Shown: piece after piece, positions 27,091-35,742 of the stretch
How positions within the stretch are numbered: position 1 is the stretch's first letter
How the letters are laid out: each line of letters starts with the position of its first letter
Translations under genes and position numbers: made by a program
Origin: Pseudogemmobacter humi
GTDB lineage: Bacteria; Pseudomonadota; Alphaproteobacteria; Rhodobacterales; Rhodobacteraceae
Direction of reading: 5' to 3'
NCBI RefSeq assembly: GCF_900609055.1
Contig: NZ_UXAW01000088.1
Span: 1-64,000, forward strand
DNA: 64,000 nt
Notes under the pieces: model-generated
The model's database searches: none
What the model saw: the letters and a program-made list of their open reading frames with translations, nothing else
What the model was told of the DNA's origin: nothing

Positions 27091-27758
27091 GAGGGCGCGC
27101 CCTCCCGCTGCGCCAGAAGCACCGCCCGGGCGCGGGCAAGGAAGGTGTCCTTCTCCTCGTCCGGCGCCAGATGCAGCGCCGGGCCGAAGGTCAGCGTGCA
27201 GATCAGCGGCAGCGGCACGATCTCGCCCTTGGGCATCACCCGGTTCAGGTTCGAGATCCAGACCGGCACCAGATCGACCCCGGGGTTCTGCCGCGCGAGA
27301 TGGTAAAGACCCGAGCGGAACGGCAACAGTTCCTCCTCGGAAGTGTTGCGCAGCCCTTCGGGGAAGATGATCAGCGAGGATCCTTCGGCCAGCGCAGCCG
27401 TCATCAGCGCAACCGGATCCTGCTCGCGCTCTTCGGGGCGGCGGTCGATCAGCACTGCATTGAACACGTCACGACCGATGAAGGCGCGCAGAGGCGTTTT
27501 CAGCCAGTAATCCAGCGCCGCCACCGGCCGGGTGCGCTGGCGCAGCATGACCGGCAGAACGGTCCACAAGAGCACGAAATCCGCATTCGAGGTGTGATTG
27601 GCGAAATAGACGCGCTGGCGCGGCACCGGTTCGATTCCCGCCCAGATCGCGCGGGGCGAGGTGACGATCCGGGCGAACAGGGTGATCGCACGGCCCATGA
27701 CCACCGCAGCCGCCGCGCGGATCGCCCCCTTCAGCCGTGAACCGGACACAACGGACAA
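27087..27758 (-). CDS. 1-acyl-glycerol-3-phosphate acyltransferase family (PlsC-like)
   Basis: About 223 residues with acyltransferase motifs: NHTSNAD (HX4D), FIGRDVFNAVLIDRR, and FPEGLRN for substrate binding. Would acylate lysophosphatidate to phosphatidate, feeding the CdsA-like enzyme next in the operon. No ATG is available: TTG 27758 or GTG 27749 are the likely starts, with GGAG further upstream overlapping the end of cysE. It begins 10 bp after cysE, so it is probably transcribed with it. Confidence 0.8.
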   Translation of the reverse strand: MSVVSGSRLKGAIRAAAAVVMGRAITLFARIVTSPRAIWAGIEPVPRQRVYFANHTSNADFVLLWTVLPVMLRQRTRPVAALDYWLKTPLRAFIGRDVFNAVLIDRRPEEREQDPVALMTAALAEGSSLIIFPEGLRNTSEEELLPFRSGLYHLARQNPGVDLVPVWISNLNRVMPKGEIVPLPLICTLTFGPALHLAPDEEKDTFLARARAVLLAQREGAPS

Positions 27759-27768
27759 AACCGGCCTG

Positions 27769-28575
27769 TCACTCCGTCCTGATATGCTGATCCATGGTCA
27801 GCGCGGGCTGGGCGCAGCCGGCCTTGCCGACGACACGCGCGGGCACCCCGGCGACCGTGGTCTCGGGCGGAACCTCTTCGATCACCACCGATCCGGCAGC
27901 GATGCGCGAGCAGTTGCCGACCCGGATATTCCCCAGAACCTTGGCCCCTGCCCCGATCAGAACGCCGTTGCCGATCTTGGGATGGCGGTCGCCGTCCTCT
28001 TTGCCGGTGCCGCCCAGCGTCACCGAATGCAGCATGGAAACATTGTCGCCCACCACCGCGGTCTCGCCGATCACGATGGAATGTGCGTGGTCGATCATGA
28101 TGCCCTTGCCGATCACCGCCGCCGGATGGATGTCGACCCCAAAGACCTCGGACACCCGCATCTGCACGAAATAGGCCATATCCGTGCGGCCCTTTTGCCA
28201 GAGCCAGTGGCCGATACGATAGGCCTGAACCGCCTGATAGCCTTTGAAGAACAGAACCGGCTGGAGATAGCGGTGGCAGGCGGGGTCACGCTCGTAGACC
28301 GCCATCAGATCCGCCCGCGCCGCCGCGCCGATCTCGGGCGCCTGGCCATAAGCCTCGTCGGCGAGTTCGCGCAGGATCTGCTCGCTCATCTCGCCCGAGG
28401 CGAGTTTCAGCGAGAAGCGGTAGGCCAGCGCGCGCTCGAAACTGGCATGGTGCAAAAGGCCGGAATGGATCAGCGAGCCGAGCAGCGGCTCGGCCCGGAC
28501 GGCTTCGACGGCTTCGCTGCAAATCCGGGTCCAGACCGGGTCGAGCGTGGAAACGCGATGTCTGGTTTCGGCCAT
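27769..28575 (-). CDS. cysE: Serine O-acetyltransferase
   Basis: Acetylates L-serine for cysteine synthesis. 268 residues: helical N-terminal SATase domain (PVWTRICSEAVEAVRAEPLL) and a C-terminal left-handed beta helix with hexapeptide repeats (VFGVDIHPAAVIGKGIMIDH, HSVTLGGTGKEDGDRHPKIG). His and Asp of IDHAHS and the GDRHPKIG loop are in place. ATG 28575 has GAGGAG upstream. In Rhodobacter capsulatus the gene directly after the GTA cluster is cysE1, whose loss impairs GTA-mediated gene transfer; the same order occurs here. It has its own predicted promoter between GTA g15 and its start. Confidence 0.95.
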   Translation of the reverse strand: MAETRHRVSTLDPVWTRICSEAVEAVRAEPLLGSLIHSGLLHHASFERALAYRFSLKLASGEMSEQILRELADEAYGQAPEIGAAARADLMAVYERDPACHRYLQPVLFFKGYQAVQAYRIGHWLWQKGRTDMAYFVQMRVSEVFGVDIHPAAVIGKGIMIDHAHSIVIGETAVVGDNVSMLHSVTLGGTGKEDGDRHPKIGNGVLIGAGAKVLGNIRVGNCSRIAAGSVVIEEVPPETTVAGVPARVVGKAGCAQPALTMDQHIRTE

Positions 28576-28596
28576 GGGCAGCTCCTCTTGCGGCAG

Positions 28597-28627
28597 CCGG
28601 AACGGCGGGCGGGGCCGCCCGTTCCGG
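28597..28627 (-). other. Stable hairpin in the cysE leader
   Basis: CCGGAACGG / CCGTTCCGG arms (9 bp) enclosing a GC-rich loop that can pair further. Located in the predicted 5' leader of cysE, 22 bp from the start codon. No T-run follows, so it is not an intrinsic terminator. Confidence 0.55.
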
Positions 28628-28641
28628 CAACGGTCCCCCGG

Positions 28642-28670
28642 ATTATCGCGCAGCCCGGGGGAAACGGCAA
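28642..28670 (-). promoter_or_regulatory. Predicted cysE promoter
   Basis: On the minus strand TTGCCG (28670-28665), 17-bp spacer, GATAAT (28647-28642), start near 28635. It separates expression of cysE and the lipid genes from the tightly regulated GTA operon. Confidence 0.6.
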
Positions 28671-28687
28671 TCTGGAACTGCGCCGCC

Positions 28688-31600
28688 TTACGGACCAACC
28701 GCGATCCGCCGGAACGGCCCGGGTCCGAACCGGGTCGAGACCTGGGCGACCGCGATGGCGAAGGAACTCCCCGCGCCATCCGCCGCCTGCATCGCGGCGC
28801 TGTAGGTCAGCGCGGGCTCGCCGGTCGGGTAGCTGGCCCGCACCGACTCGCCCGACATCACCCGCACCAGATAGCTCTCGCTTTCCTCGCCCAGAGGAAC
28901 CTCGCTCTGCTGCCAGTTGTCGCCGTCGATCCGGGTGCGGCGTATCCAGCTCAGATGCAGATCCTGCCCCGCTCCGCCCGCCGCGCGCAGATGCGCAACC
29001 GGCAGCGGCCGCAGGCCGATCCCGTCGAAGGCGGTGCCGATGGCGACCGCAGCAGGATCGTCATAGCCGCGCCCGAGCACCCCGATCCGATAATCGCGCG
29101 AAAGCCCCCTCGCACTGGCGGCAAGCTCGATCTGCGCGGGGGCGCCGTTCAGCAAAACCACCGTGCTGCCCTCGGGCCAGACCGCCGGCATGATCCCGTC
29201 GGTTCCCGCCTGGCCGCGCAGCCGCAGCGAGACCTCCCAGGTCTGCGGCGCCACCAGCCAGGCATCCGAGAACTGGAACACCTCCCAGTTGCCCGCCGAG
29301 CCGTCGCCGATCGCCATCGCATTCGCGCCATTGAGCACGGCGACCGGCGAGGCCGATTGCAGCGCGCCCGAGGCCAGCCGCAGCCGCAGCGCCGGGCCGC
29401 GATCCCAGACCCCGGGCCGCGCCGCGAACAGCGGACTTTCGGTGATCCCCATGACCGCGGGCTGCGTGACCAGCCGGTTCAGGCCGAAGCCGCCCTCGGG
29501 CGCCGCCGACCAGACCGCGACCGGCCCGGGCCAGGGATTGGCCGCCACCGCGACATGCGGCTGATACGGCACCTCGTTCCCGCTCAGGAGAGGCAGGTCG
29601 AGAAACACCGGCCAGACCGGCACCGGAGAGACGAAGGGCGTCAGCCGCGGCACTTCATCCGTCACATCCGGTGCTTCGTAGACGCCGCCCTCGATCCTTG
29701 TCGCCTCGATCCGGCGCACTCCGGCCTGTTCCACCCTGTCCACCCGCCAGGTGGCGCCGTCGGGCGTGGCGATCCGATGCCCCGCCCCCACGTCCAGTCG
29801 CGAGGGCGGCAGGCTCAGCCGCAACCCGTCGCGGCCGATCCGCGCCTCGGCCAGCCAGCGCAGCACGATGGTCCGCGCCTCGCCCGAGGTCAGGCAAAGC
29901 GCCAGTTCGCTCGCCGCGACCGTGCGCTGGTCCTCGTCGGGCTGACGCGCCTCGCTCATGCGGATCTCGTAATTCCCTTCGGCATCGACATGGCCGAGCC
30001 GGATCGCTGCGCCGGTCTCCGGCTCGGGCGCGCGGGAAATCTCGGCCAGCCCGTCGAGATCGTCGACCGCATAGTCCCCGGCACTCAGCCAATGATCCAC
30101 CCCCGGGCGGCGGCGTGCGAAATGCAGCTTCCCCTCGCGGTCCGAGGCATCCACCCCGAACGCCTGCATCAGGGGCTGGACCGAGGCCCGCCCGCTCTGC
30201 ACCTGATCGACCACATAGCCGCGCACCACGCCCTGCGCCTCCTGGGTATCCAGCGCCTGCACGCCCCCCGCCCCGCAGATCTCGCGCAGAACGGCCGCCA
30301 GCGGCTGGTTCGTCGCCCGCCCGTTCAGCCAGTGGCCGCGCAGGTAATTCGGCGCGTCGCTCCACAGATCGCCGCGCCCCGGGAACTCGGGGAACGGCCG
30401 CGCATCCCAGGCCCAGACATGCGCGCGGCCGAAATCCAGCATCGGCCCGTCATAAAGCGCCGAGACAGGATTGTTCGCAGGTTCCTGCCAGTATTCCGCC
30501 ATCGCGCGCAGATACTGCATCTGAATCAGATCGTCGCGTTGCCCGTTCGAGGCCCGCGGCAAGGCCGATTCCGAGGAATGCAGATCGAGGAAACGATTGG
30601 GCTGGTTCGTTCCCTTGTCGATGGCAGCGCAGCCGTATTCGGTGAAGCGGATCGGCTTCGACCCCGGCACCCAGGGGCTCGGAGCCGCAGCGCGCACCCC
30701 GCCTTGCCGCGGATGGTGCGGATTGTTCCACCAGCCCGCCAGATCCTTGACCCGGAACATCCAGGGTTCGTCCCAGGCCTCATCCGTAATCGGTCGCCGG
30801 ATCTGCGCCGCCTCGCCCTCGGGGCTGTCGTAATACCAGTCGAAATATTCGCCGCCCGCGATATTGGCCTTCAGATAGTCGAGGTTGCCGATACTGCCCC
30901 AGCCAGCATCCGCATGATCCGGCCCGTCGCGCCAGTCAGACAGCGGCATGTAATTGTCGATGCCGACAAAATCCACCGCCGGATCGGCCCAGAGCGGATC
31001 AAGCGGGAAATACACGTTCCCATCCGCCGTACAGGCGCCGTATTCCGTCCAGTCGGCGGCATAGCTGATCTTCGTGTCCGGCCCGAGAATCCCGCGCACC
31101 TCACCCGCCAGACGGATCAGTTCCGCCACCGCCGGAAAGCCGTCCGAGGCATTGCGCAACTGCGTCAGCCCGCGCATTTCCGATCCGATGCAGAACGCCT
31201 CCACCCCGCCCGCCAACCGGCACAGATGCGCATAATGCAGGATGAAGCGGCGGTATTTCCACTCCGCCGGGCCGGAGTAAAGGACGCGGCCGCCGCTCTC
31301 GCTGAAATGGCCGGGCATCGCGCTGCCGAAGAACGCCGCCACCTCGGCATCTGCCAGAGCGGTGCGGTCGCTCGTCCCCTCGCGCCCCGGCGCCACCGAG
31401 CCGGTGATCCGCCCGCGCCAGGGCAGCACCGGCTGATCCGCCGCCCCGCTCCAGGGATCTGGCAGACTGTTGCCGGCAAGCTGCTCCATCAGGATGAACG
31501 GGTAGAACATCACCTCGCGACCCTCGGCGCGGATCGCCCGGATCGCCTCGATCACCGAGCCGTCCGCGGGCGTGCCGCCATAGACCGAAGCGCCGTCAAT

Positions 31601-32581
31601 CCGCGGCACCTCTTCCGCCGCCGCACGCGCAACACCGCCCGCGCGCCAGGCCATGCCCTGGCCGTCGTATTGCTTCTGCTCGACCCTCGGCTTCACCTCG
31701 CAGGTGCCGCAGCGCAGATCGCTGCCGAACCACGACACCACCAGCGAGACCGAGTCGCAGCCCGGCAATTCGCTGGTCAGATGGTCCAGACTGGTGCGGA
31801 AATCGGTGACGCCCGAGGGCGAATTGCTGTTCACCGCGACATTCTGCCCCGGCCCGTAGCTCAGATGCACCGGCGTGGTCGCCAGCGCGTATTCCCCGGT
31901 CCCGGGAATCATCGCCACAGCCTTCACCACCTCTGACAGGCACCGCTCCGGCGCCAGCGCAGGCCCTTGCGCGTTGCGCACCACCTCGAAGCTGAACTGC
32001 GGCACCCGGTTCCCGTAGGCGGTCACGTCGAGATCCTCGATCACCACGTAAGCCAGTCCGCGGAACGCCGGCACCTCGCCCGTCCCCTCGACCGCCTCGA
32101 TCTTCGGATCGGGCAACTGGTCGTCGCTGCCGTGATAGACGCGCAGGTTCAGGCTGCCCGGGGCCACTTCGGTTCCGTCGGCCCAGATCCGCCCCACTTT
32201 CAGGATCTCGCCCTCGCAGAGCCCCACGGCCAGGCTGACGGTATAGCTGTATTCGGTGACCTTCGGCCCGCCGCCCTTGCCGCCGCGGCGACTTTGCGCA
32301 TGTTCCTCGAATTGCGAGGCCCAGATCACATGGCCCGCGATCCGCATCCGGCCCCAGACCCGGGCGATGGCCGCGCCGTCGCCCGCGCCGGCCAGCCGCA
32401 GCCGGTCGATCCGTCCGACCTCGACCGCCTCGGACCCGCCCCCCAGCACCCGCTGGTCGATCGCGCGGCCCAGAGTTGCACCGATCGCGCGGCCGATCAC
32501 CGCGCCCGAAAGCCCCAGCACCGTGCCGCCGAAACCGGCGCCCAATGCGGCCCCGGCCGCGGAAAGGAGAAGAGTCGCCAT
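28688..32581 (-). CDS. GTA g15: phage tail tip / host-specificity protein
   Basis: 1297 residues, the largest GTA protein, close to the roughly 1300 of R. capsulatus g15. Gly/Ala-rich N-terminus (1-45), then VEVGRIDRLRLAGAGDGAAI and WGRMRIAGHVIWASQFEE; the middle carries a glycoside-hydrolase-like TIM barrel (GTA_TIM; YGACTADGNVYFPLDPLWAD, VDFVGIDNYMPLSDWRD, PIRFTEYGCAAIDKGTNQPN) and then a phage tail-3 domain with fibronectin-like segments. In the particle it forms the central baseplate 'megatron', contacting the host surface. Last structural gene, 16 bp after g14. The reading frame is intact. Confidence 0.95.
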   Translation of the reverse strand: MATLLLSAAGAALGAGFGGTVLGLSGAVIGRAIGATLGRAIDQRVLGGGSEAVEVGRIDRLRLAGAGDGAAIARVWGRMRIAGHVIWASQFEEHAQSRRGGKGGGPKVTEYSYTVSLAVGLCEGEILKVGRIWADGTEVAPGSLNLRVYHGSDDQLPDPKIEAVEGTGEVPAFRGLAYVVIEDLDVTAYGNRVPQFSFEVVRNAQGPALAPERCLSEVVKAVAMIPGTGEYALATTPVHLSYGPGQNVAVNSNSPSGVTDFRTSLDHLTSELPGCDSVSLVVSWFGSDLRCGTCEVKPRVEQKQYDGQGMAWRAGGVARAAAEEVPRIDGASVYGGTPADGSVIEAIRAIRAEGREVMFYPFILMEQLAGNSLPDPWSGAADQPVLPWRGRITGSVAPGREGTSDRTALADAEVAAFFGSAMPGHFSESGGRVLYSGPAEWKYRRFILHYAHLCRLAGGVEAFCIGSEMRGLTQLRNASDGFPAVAELIRLAGEVRGILGPDTKISYAADWTEYGACTADGNVYFPLDPLWADPAVDFVGIDNYMPLSDWRDGPDHADAGWGSIGNLDYLKANIAGGEYFDWYYDSPEGEAAQIRRPITDEAWDEPWMFRVKDLAGWWNNPHHPRQGGVRAAAPSPWVPGSKPIRFTEYGCAAIDKGTNQPNRFLDLHSSESALPRASNGQRDDLIQMQYLRAMAEYWQEPANNPVSALYDGPMLDFGRAHVWAWDARPFPEFPGRGDLWSDAPNYLRGHWLNGRATNQPLAAVLREICGAGGVQALDTQEAQGVVRGYVVDQVQSGRASVQPLMQAFGVDASDREGKLHFARRRPGVDHWLSAGDYAVDDLDGLAEISRAPEPETGAAIRLGHVDAEGNYEIRMSEARQPDEDQRTVAASELALCLTSGEARTIVLRWLAEARIGRDGLRLSLPPSRLDVGAGHRIATPDGATWRVDRVEQAGVRRIEATRIEGGVYEAPDVTDEVPRLTPFVSPVPVWPVFLDLPLLSGNEVPYQPHVAVAANPWPGPVAVWSAAPEGGFGLNRLVTQPAVMGITESPLFAARPGVWDRGPALRLRLASGALQSASPVAVLNGANAMAIGDGSAGNWEVFQFSDAWLVAPQTWEVSLRLRGQAGTDGIMPAVWPEGSTVVLLNGAPAQIELAASARGLSRDYRIGVLGRGYDDPAAVAIGTAFDGIGLRPLPVAHLRAAGGAGQDLHLSWIRRTRIDGDNWQQSEVPLGEESESYLVRVMSGESVRASYPTGEPALTYSAAMQAADGAGSSFAIAVAQVSTRFGPGPFRRIAVGP

Positions 32582-32597
32582 GGTCTAATCGCTCCGT

Positions 32598-33041
32598 TCA
32601 GACAGATACCGGCGGAAAGGCGAAGCGCGCGGCGATCCGGCGCTCCCAGGGCAGGGTCAGGGCGCTTTCCGCCACGCAATGACCGGAATAGGCATGGATG
32701 AACCGCGCATGGGGCGCGAGCGCGCTCTGGACGCCCAGATGTTTCGCGATGCCGCCCGCCCGCATCCGAAACAGCAGAACGTCGCCCGGCGCCGCCTCGC
32801 CCACGGGCTTTGCCCGCAGCCACAGGCCCGCGGCGGAAAGCAGGCTTTCCTCGCCGCCCGCCTCGGCCCAGTCGGCGCTGTAGGGGGGAACCGCGCAGGG
32901 CTCCGTCCCGTAAAGCCGGCGCCAGATCCCCCGGATCAGCCCGAGACAGTCGGTGCCTGCGCCGCGGCAACTCGCCTGATGGACGTAAGGGGTGCCGAGC
33001 CAGCGCCGCGCCTCCTCCAGCGCCGCCCCGCCAGGGCTCAT
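32598..33041 (-). CDS. GTA g14: NlpC/P60 cell-wall peptidase
   Basis: 147 residues of the NlpC/P60 family: ARRWLGTPYVHQASCRGAGT then DCLGLIRGIWR (catalytic Cys), GDVLLFRM, and KHLGVQ (catalytic His), then FIHAYSGH. Local digestion of recipient or host peptidoglycan by the tail tip is its likely role. The start at 33041 overlaps the g13 stop (ATGA). A longer upstream frame is a shadow of g13. Confidence 0.93.
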   Translation of the reverse strand: MSPGGAALEEARRWLGTPYVHQASCRGAGTDCLGLIRGIWRRLYGTEPCAVPPYSADWAEAGGEESLLSAAGLWLRAKPVGEAAPGDVLLFRMRAGGIAKHLGVQSALAPHARFIHAYSGHCVAESALTLPWERRIAARFAFPPVSV

Positions 33042-33937
33042 ACGCGCCCCCGGGCCGGCTGCAACAGGCTGCCGCCGGTCGCGGGCCGGTCGGCGCGCGG
33101 ATAGGCCGCCAGCCAGTCCTCGCCCGGCAGGAAGGGAAAGCCGCGGAAGTTCAGAAAATTGGCGAATTTCATCCGGCAGGTCCCGGCGCGCTTGTCGCAA
33201 CCCGCGAAGATGCGCAGCATGTCGCCCGCCGCCACCGGCGCGCGGATCGACTGCCACAATTCGATCCGTCGCCCCATCGCAGTCTGCCGGTCGGACTTCA
33301 CCATCGCGCTCAACCCCGCCGCTGCGCCGCCTGCGACCTCCAGCCGCCCCAGTTCGAACCAGCGCGGCTCGAACCCCGGCAGCGCGGCAAAGCTGAAGAC
33401 GCGGCCATCCTCGACCGTTTCCGCCGCAACCTCGCAGAGATACCCCGGCGTGGCCTGATCGAAGCCGCAGCGACTGTCGCCCAGCACGGCCGAACAGCCT
33501 TGCGTATAGGCGAAGCCCACCGGCTGGTTCAGCGGCTCGGCAAGGCCGCGCAACTCGCTGCGGAACGCGCCGCCGCGTCGGATGATCTCGCCCAGAGTCC
33601 CGCGAAAGATCTCGCGCCGCTGGCCGGGCGCGCGCCAGTTCGCCAGCCAGATCCGCACCGCGGCGCCGTCATAGCGCCCCGCCGCCAGATCCGCCTCGGT
33701 GATCGCCGCGTCAGAGAGCGCGCCGACCGCCTCGGAATTGTCCACCGACAGCCCCGACGCCTGTTGCAGCGCGCTTGCCGACAGGCCCGAGCCCGCGCGG
33801 TGCAGCACTCCCTCCACCTCCAGATCGCAATCGTGATCGGTGAAGCCCAGCACCAGCCTGTCGCGGCGCTCGACCGTCCACAGCCGGCAGACATTGCTCA
33901 CGCCCGCGGCCAGATGCTCTGTCAACGCATCGCTCAC
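33038..33937 (-). CDS. GTA g13: baseplate hub protein (DUF2163)
   Basis: 299 residues with the DUF2163/phage BR0599 domain. Two Cys pairs (QGCSAVLGDSRCGF, C-x8-C; GCDKRAGTCRMKF, C-x6-C) match the cysteines that hold the Fe-S cluster described in the RcGTA hub structure; that a cluster forms here is inference. A GTG start at 33937 overlaps the g12 stop (GTGA). It sits between the distal tail protein and the peptidase, as in all RcGTA-type clusters. Confidence 0.92.
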   Translation of the reverse strand: MSDALTEHLAAGVSNVCRLWTVERRDRLVLGFTDHDCDLEVEGVLHRAGSGLSASALQQASGLSVDNSEAVGALSDAAITEADLAAGRYDGAAVRIWLANWRAPGQRREIFRGTLGEIIRRGGAFRSELRGLAEPLNQPVGFAYTQGCSAVLGDSRCGFDQATPGYLCEVAAETVEDGRVFSFAALPGFEPRWFELGRLEVAGGAAAGLSAMVKSDRQTAMGRRIELWQSIRAPVAAGDMLRIFAGCDKRAGTCRMKFANFLNFRGFPFLPGEDWLAAYPRADRPATGGSLLQPARGRV

Positions 33938-34563
33938 AGCCTGATCTCCATCACCGGAACGCCGGGCATGTCGCCGGCCTGGAAATTCGCGACCGAGATC
34001 TGGATCCGGTCGGTGTCGAACCGCACCGGCACGTCGAACTCGAACCCCGCGGTGATCCGCGCGCCCATGGGCGGCGGCTCATCAAAGCGCACTTCGCCGG
34101 TTGCCGGATCGACGGTGAACTCCACCCCCTCGACCTTCAGATCCTCGGCCAGCGCGACGCTGACCGTCCCCGCCACCGGCTTCCTGATCGGGCGCGTGTA
34201 GGTCTGATCGCCCGAGCGGTAGGTCTTCACGAGGCCGAACACCTGCATCTCGCCGTCGCCCACGCCGATCAGCTGATCCAGCGGCCCCGGCACGCGCGAG
34301 GGCGGGCAGGACCGGAAATCCGCCCAGTCCTTCCAGCGAAACCCGTGCAACTGCCCGCGCCGCGCCTCGAAAAACGCGATCAGCGCCTCAAGATCGTCAA
34401 GCGACCGCAGCCCCACCCCCGCGTCGTAATGCCTTCGCGAATGCGCCCAGGGGGTGTTGCGCTCCTCGAACCCGTTGGCCAGCGTCACGATCTCGGTGCG
34501 CCGCTCCGGCCCGCCGACCGAGCCGAAGCTCAGGTTCGCGGGAAATCTGACTTCATGGAACAT
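33934..34563 (-). CDS. GTA g12: distal tail protein (DUF2460)
   Basis: 209 residues with the DUF2460 signature: FHEVRFPANLSFGSVGGPER at the start, NTPWAHSRRHYDAGVGLRSL, ALIAFFEARRGQLHGFRWKD and GFEFDVPVRFDTDRI. Forms the ring joining tail tube and baseplate. ATG 34563, 9 bp after g11. Confidence 0.93.
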   Translation of the reverse strand: MFHEVRFPANLSFGSVGGPERRTEIVTLANGFEERNTPWAHSRRHYDAGVGLRSLDDLEALIAFFEARRGQLHGFRWKDWADFRSCPPSRVPGPLDQLIGVGDGEMQVFGLVKTYRSGDQTYTRPIRKPVAGTVSVALAEDLKVEGVEFTVDPATGEVRFDEPPPMGARITAGFEFDVPVRFDTDRIQISVANFQAGDMPGVPVMEIRL

Positions 34564-34572
34564 CGCCCGCCC

Positions 34573-35229
34573 TCACCTGTTTCGCTGGCCGCGCGTCAGC
34601 GCCCGGCCCATCTGCGCCGCGATCTGGCTCTCGCTGCGGCGGAAGCCGGCCACATCCGGCGTGGTGATGTTCATCACCACCGAAACCGCGCGTCCGCCGC
34701 CGCCCGCCGCCTGCACCCCGAGCCGCCCGTCGGCGCCACGGCTCAGCGGCATGATCGCCTCGGGCCCGGCCTCGCCCATCAGCCCGCGTCCGCCCCGCAT
34801 CGGGAAGCTCACCGGCCCCGAGACGATGCCGCCATTCGCAAAGGGCATCACCCTTCCCTGCGCAAAGCCCGCACCTTTGGCGAAAGGCATCAGCCCGCTC
34901 ATCAGCCCGCTGATCCCTTCGGCGATCGCGCCCCCCGCCGCATTGTGGATCGGCCGCATCGCCACGGCGTAAATCGTATCGGCGATGGTCCGCGCCACGC
35001 CCTTCAGCGCCTCCGACAGCTTCATCCCGTCGAACACCAGCCCGTCGAACGAGCGCCTGAGCCCACCCGCGATCCCGTTCGACAAAGTGGAAACCTCGCG
35101 GCTGGTATAGACTGCGGTCTGCCGCAGCCGCGCGAGTTCGCCGTCAAACGCCGCGATCACCGCCACCGAGCCGCCCAGCCGGTCCTCCAGCGCCGCCAGC
35201 TGATCGGTCATCTGTTCCGCTTCCGCCAT
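34573..35229 (-). CDS. GTA g11: tail tape-measure protein
   Basis: 218 residues, unusually short for a tape measure but typical of GTAs, whose tails are about 50 nm. Helical N-terminal half with hydrophobic segments (AAGGAIAEGISGLMSGLMPF), then AKGAGFAQGRVMPFANGGIV and GGRGLMGEAGPEAIMPLSRG, the usual C-terminal tape-measure motif. ATG 35229 lies within the 3' part of g10.1, an 86-bp overlap; ATG 35211 is an alternative. Confidence 0.9.
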   Translation of the reverse strand: MAEAEQMTDQLAALEDRLGGSVAVIAAFDGELARLRQTAVYTSREVSTLSNGIAGGLRRSFDGLVFDGMKLSEALKGVARTIADTIYAVAMRPIHNAAGGAIAEGISGLMSGLMPFAKGAGFAQGRVMPFANGGIVSGPVSFPMRGGRGLMGEAGPEAIMPLSRGADGRLGVQAAGGGGRAVSVVMNITTPDVAGFRRSESQIAAQMGRALTRGQRNR

Positions 35230-35425
35230 GTCCCGTCCCTTTCCCGTCAGGAAATGCCGCGGCCAGTTCCGCCAGCCGCGCCCGCGTCAGGGGCGGAGCC
35301 CCCTGCTCCGCCCCCAGCATGATCCGCAATTCGACCGGCGTGAGCCGCCAGAACGCCCCGGGCTCCAGCCCCAGCCCGTGAAGGCCCGCGCGGATCAGAC
35401 CCGGCCAGTCGAGACGGCGGCTCAT
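35144..35425 (-). CDS. GTA g10.1: tail assembly chaperone-like protein
   Basis: 93 residues. The first 60 match the small phage-tail protein family found here in GTAs (DWPGLIRAGLHGLGLEPGAF, WRLTPVELRIMLGAEQ, PPLTRARLAELAAAFPDG). The last 30 (Gly-rich, no conservation visible) are encoded entirely in the overlap with g11. The start overlaps the g10 stop (ATGA). Probably a chaperone for the tape measure, with the unusual tail a by-product of the overlap. Confidence 0.8.
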   Translation of the reverse strand: MSRRLDWPGLIRAGLHGLGLEPGAFWRLTPVELRIMLGAEQGAPPLTRARLAELAAAFPDGKGTGHGGSGTDDRSAGGAGGPAGRLGGGDRGV

Positions 35426-35742
35426 CCGCCCTCCGGCAGCGCGAAGGCGCGCGCCAGCAGTTCCGCCGCCGCCCGCGCCGCGCCCACCGTGCCCCCGCCG
35501 ATCTCGACCGCGACCAGATCGGCGGCGCAGCCCTTCCAGCCGCCGCCCCGCAGCCCCGCCACGATCAGCGCCAGCACGTCACGGCCCGAGAACCGTCCGG
35601 CCTCGAACCGCTCGACCAGATCCATCAGCGAAGCCTCGCCCAGTTCCGCCTCCAGTTCGGCCAGCGCGCCCAAAGTCAGCTTCGCCACATGCGTCACGCC
35701 ATCCAGCGTGACCCCGACCTCGCCCGCGTAAGGATTGGCCAT
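35422..35742 (-). CDS. GTA g10: tail assembly chaperone (GTA_TAC)
   Basis: 106 residues: PYAGEVGVTLDGVTHVAKLT, LGALAELEAELGEASLMDLV, then a helical, Gly-rich region. The GTA tail assembly chaperone family sits between the major tail protein and the tape measure. The ATG at 35742 overlaps the g9 stop by one base. Confidence 0.9.
   Translation of the reverse strand: MANPYAGEVGVTLDGVTHVAKLTLGALAELEAELGEASLMDLVERFEAGRFSGRDVLALIVAGLRGGGWKGCAADLVAVEIGGGTVGAARAAAELLARAFALPEGG

Noticed and set aside
28547-31936. A 1129-codon open frame antisense to GTA g15
   Set aside because: It arises from third-position GC bias opposite a long gene; residue makeup is Arg/Pro/His-rich with no motif, while g15 shows clear tail-protein domains.
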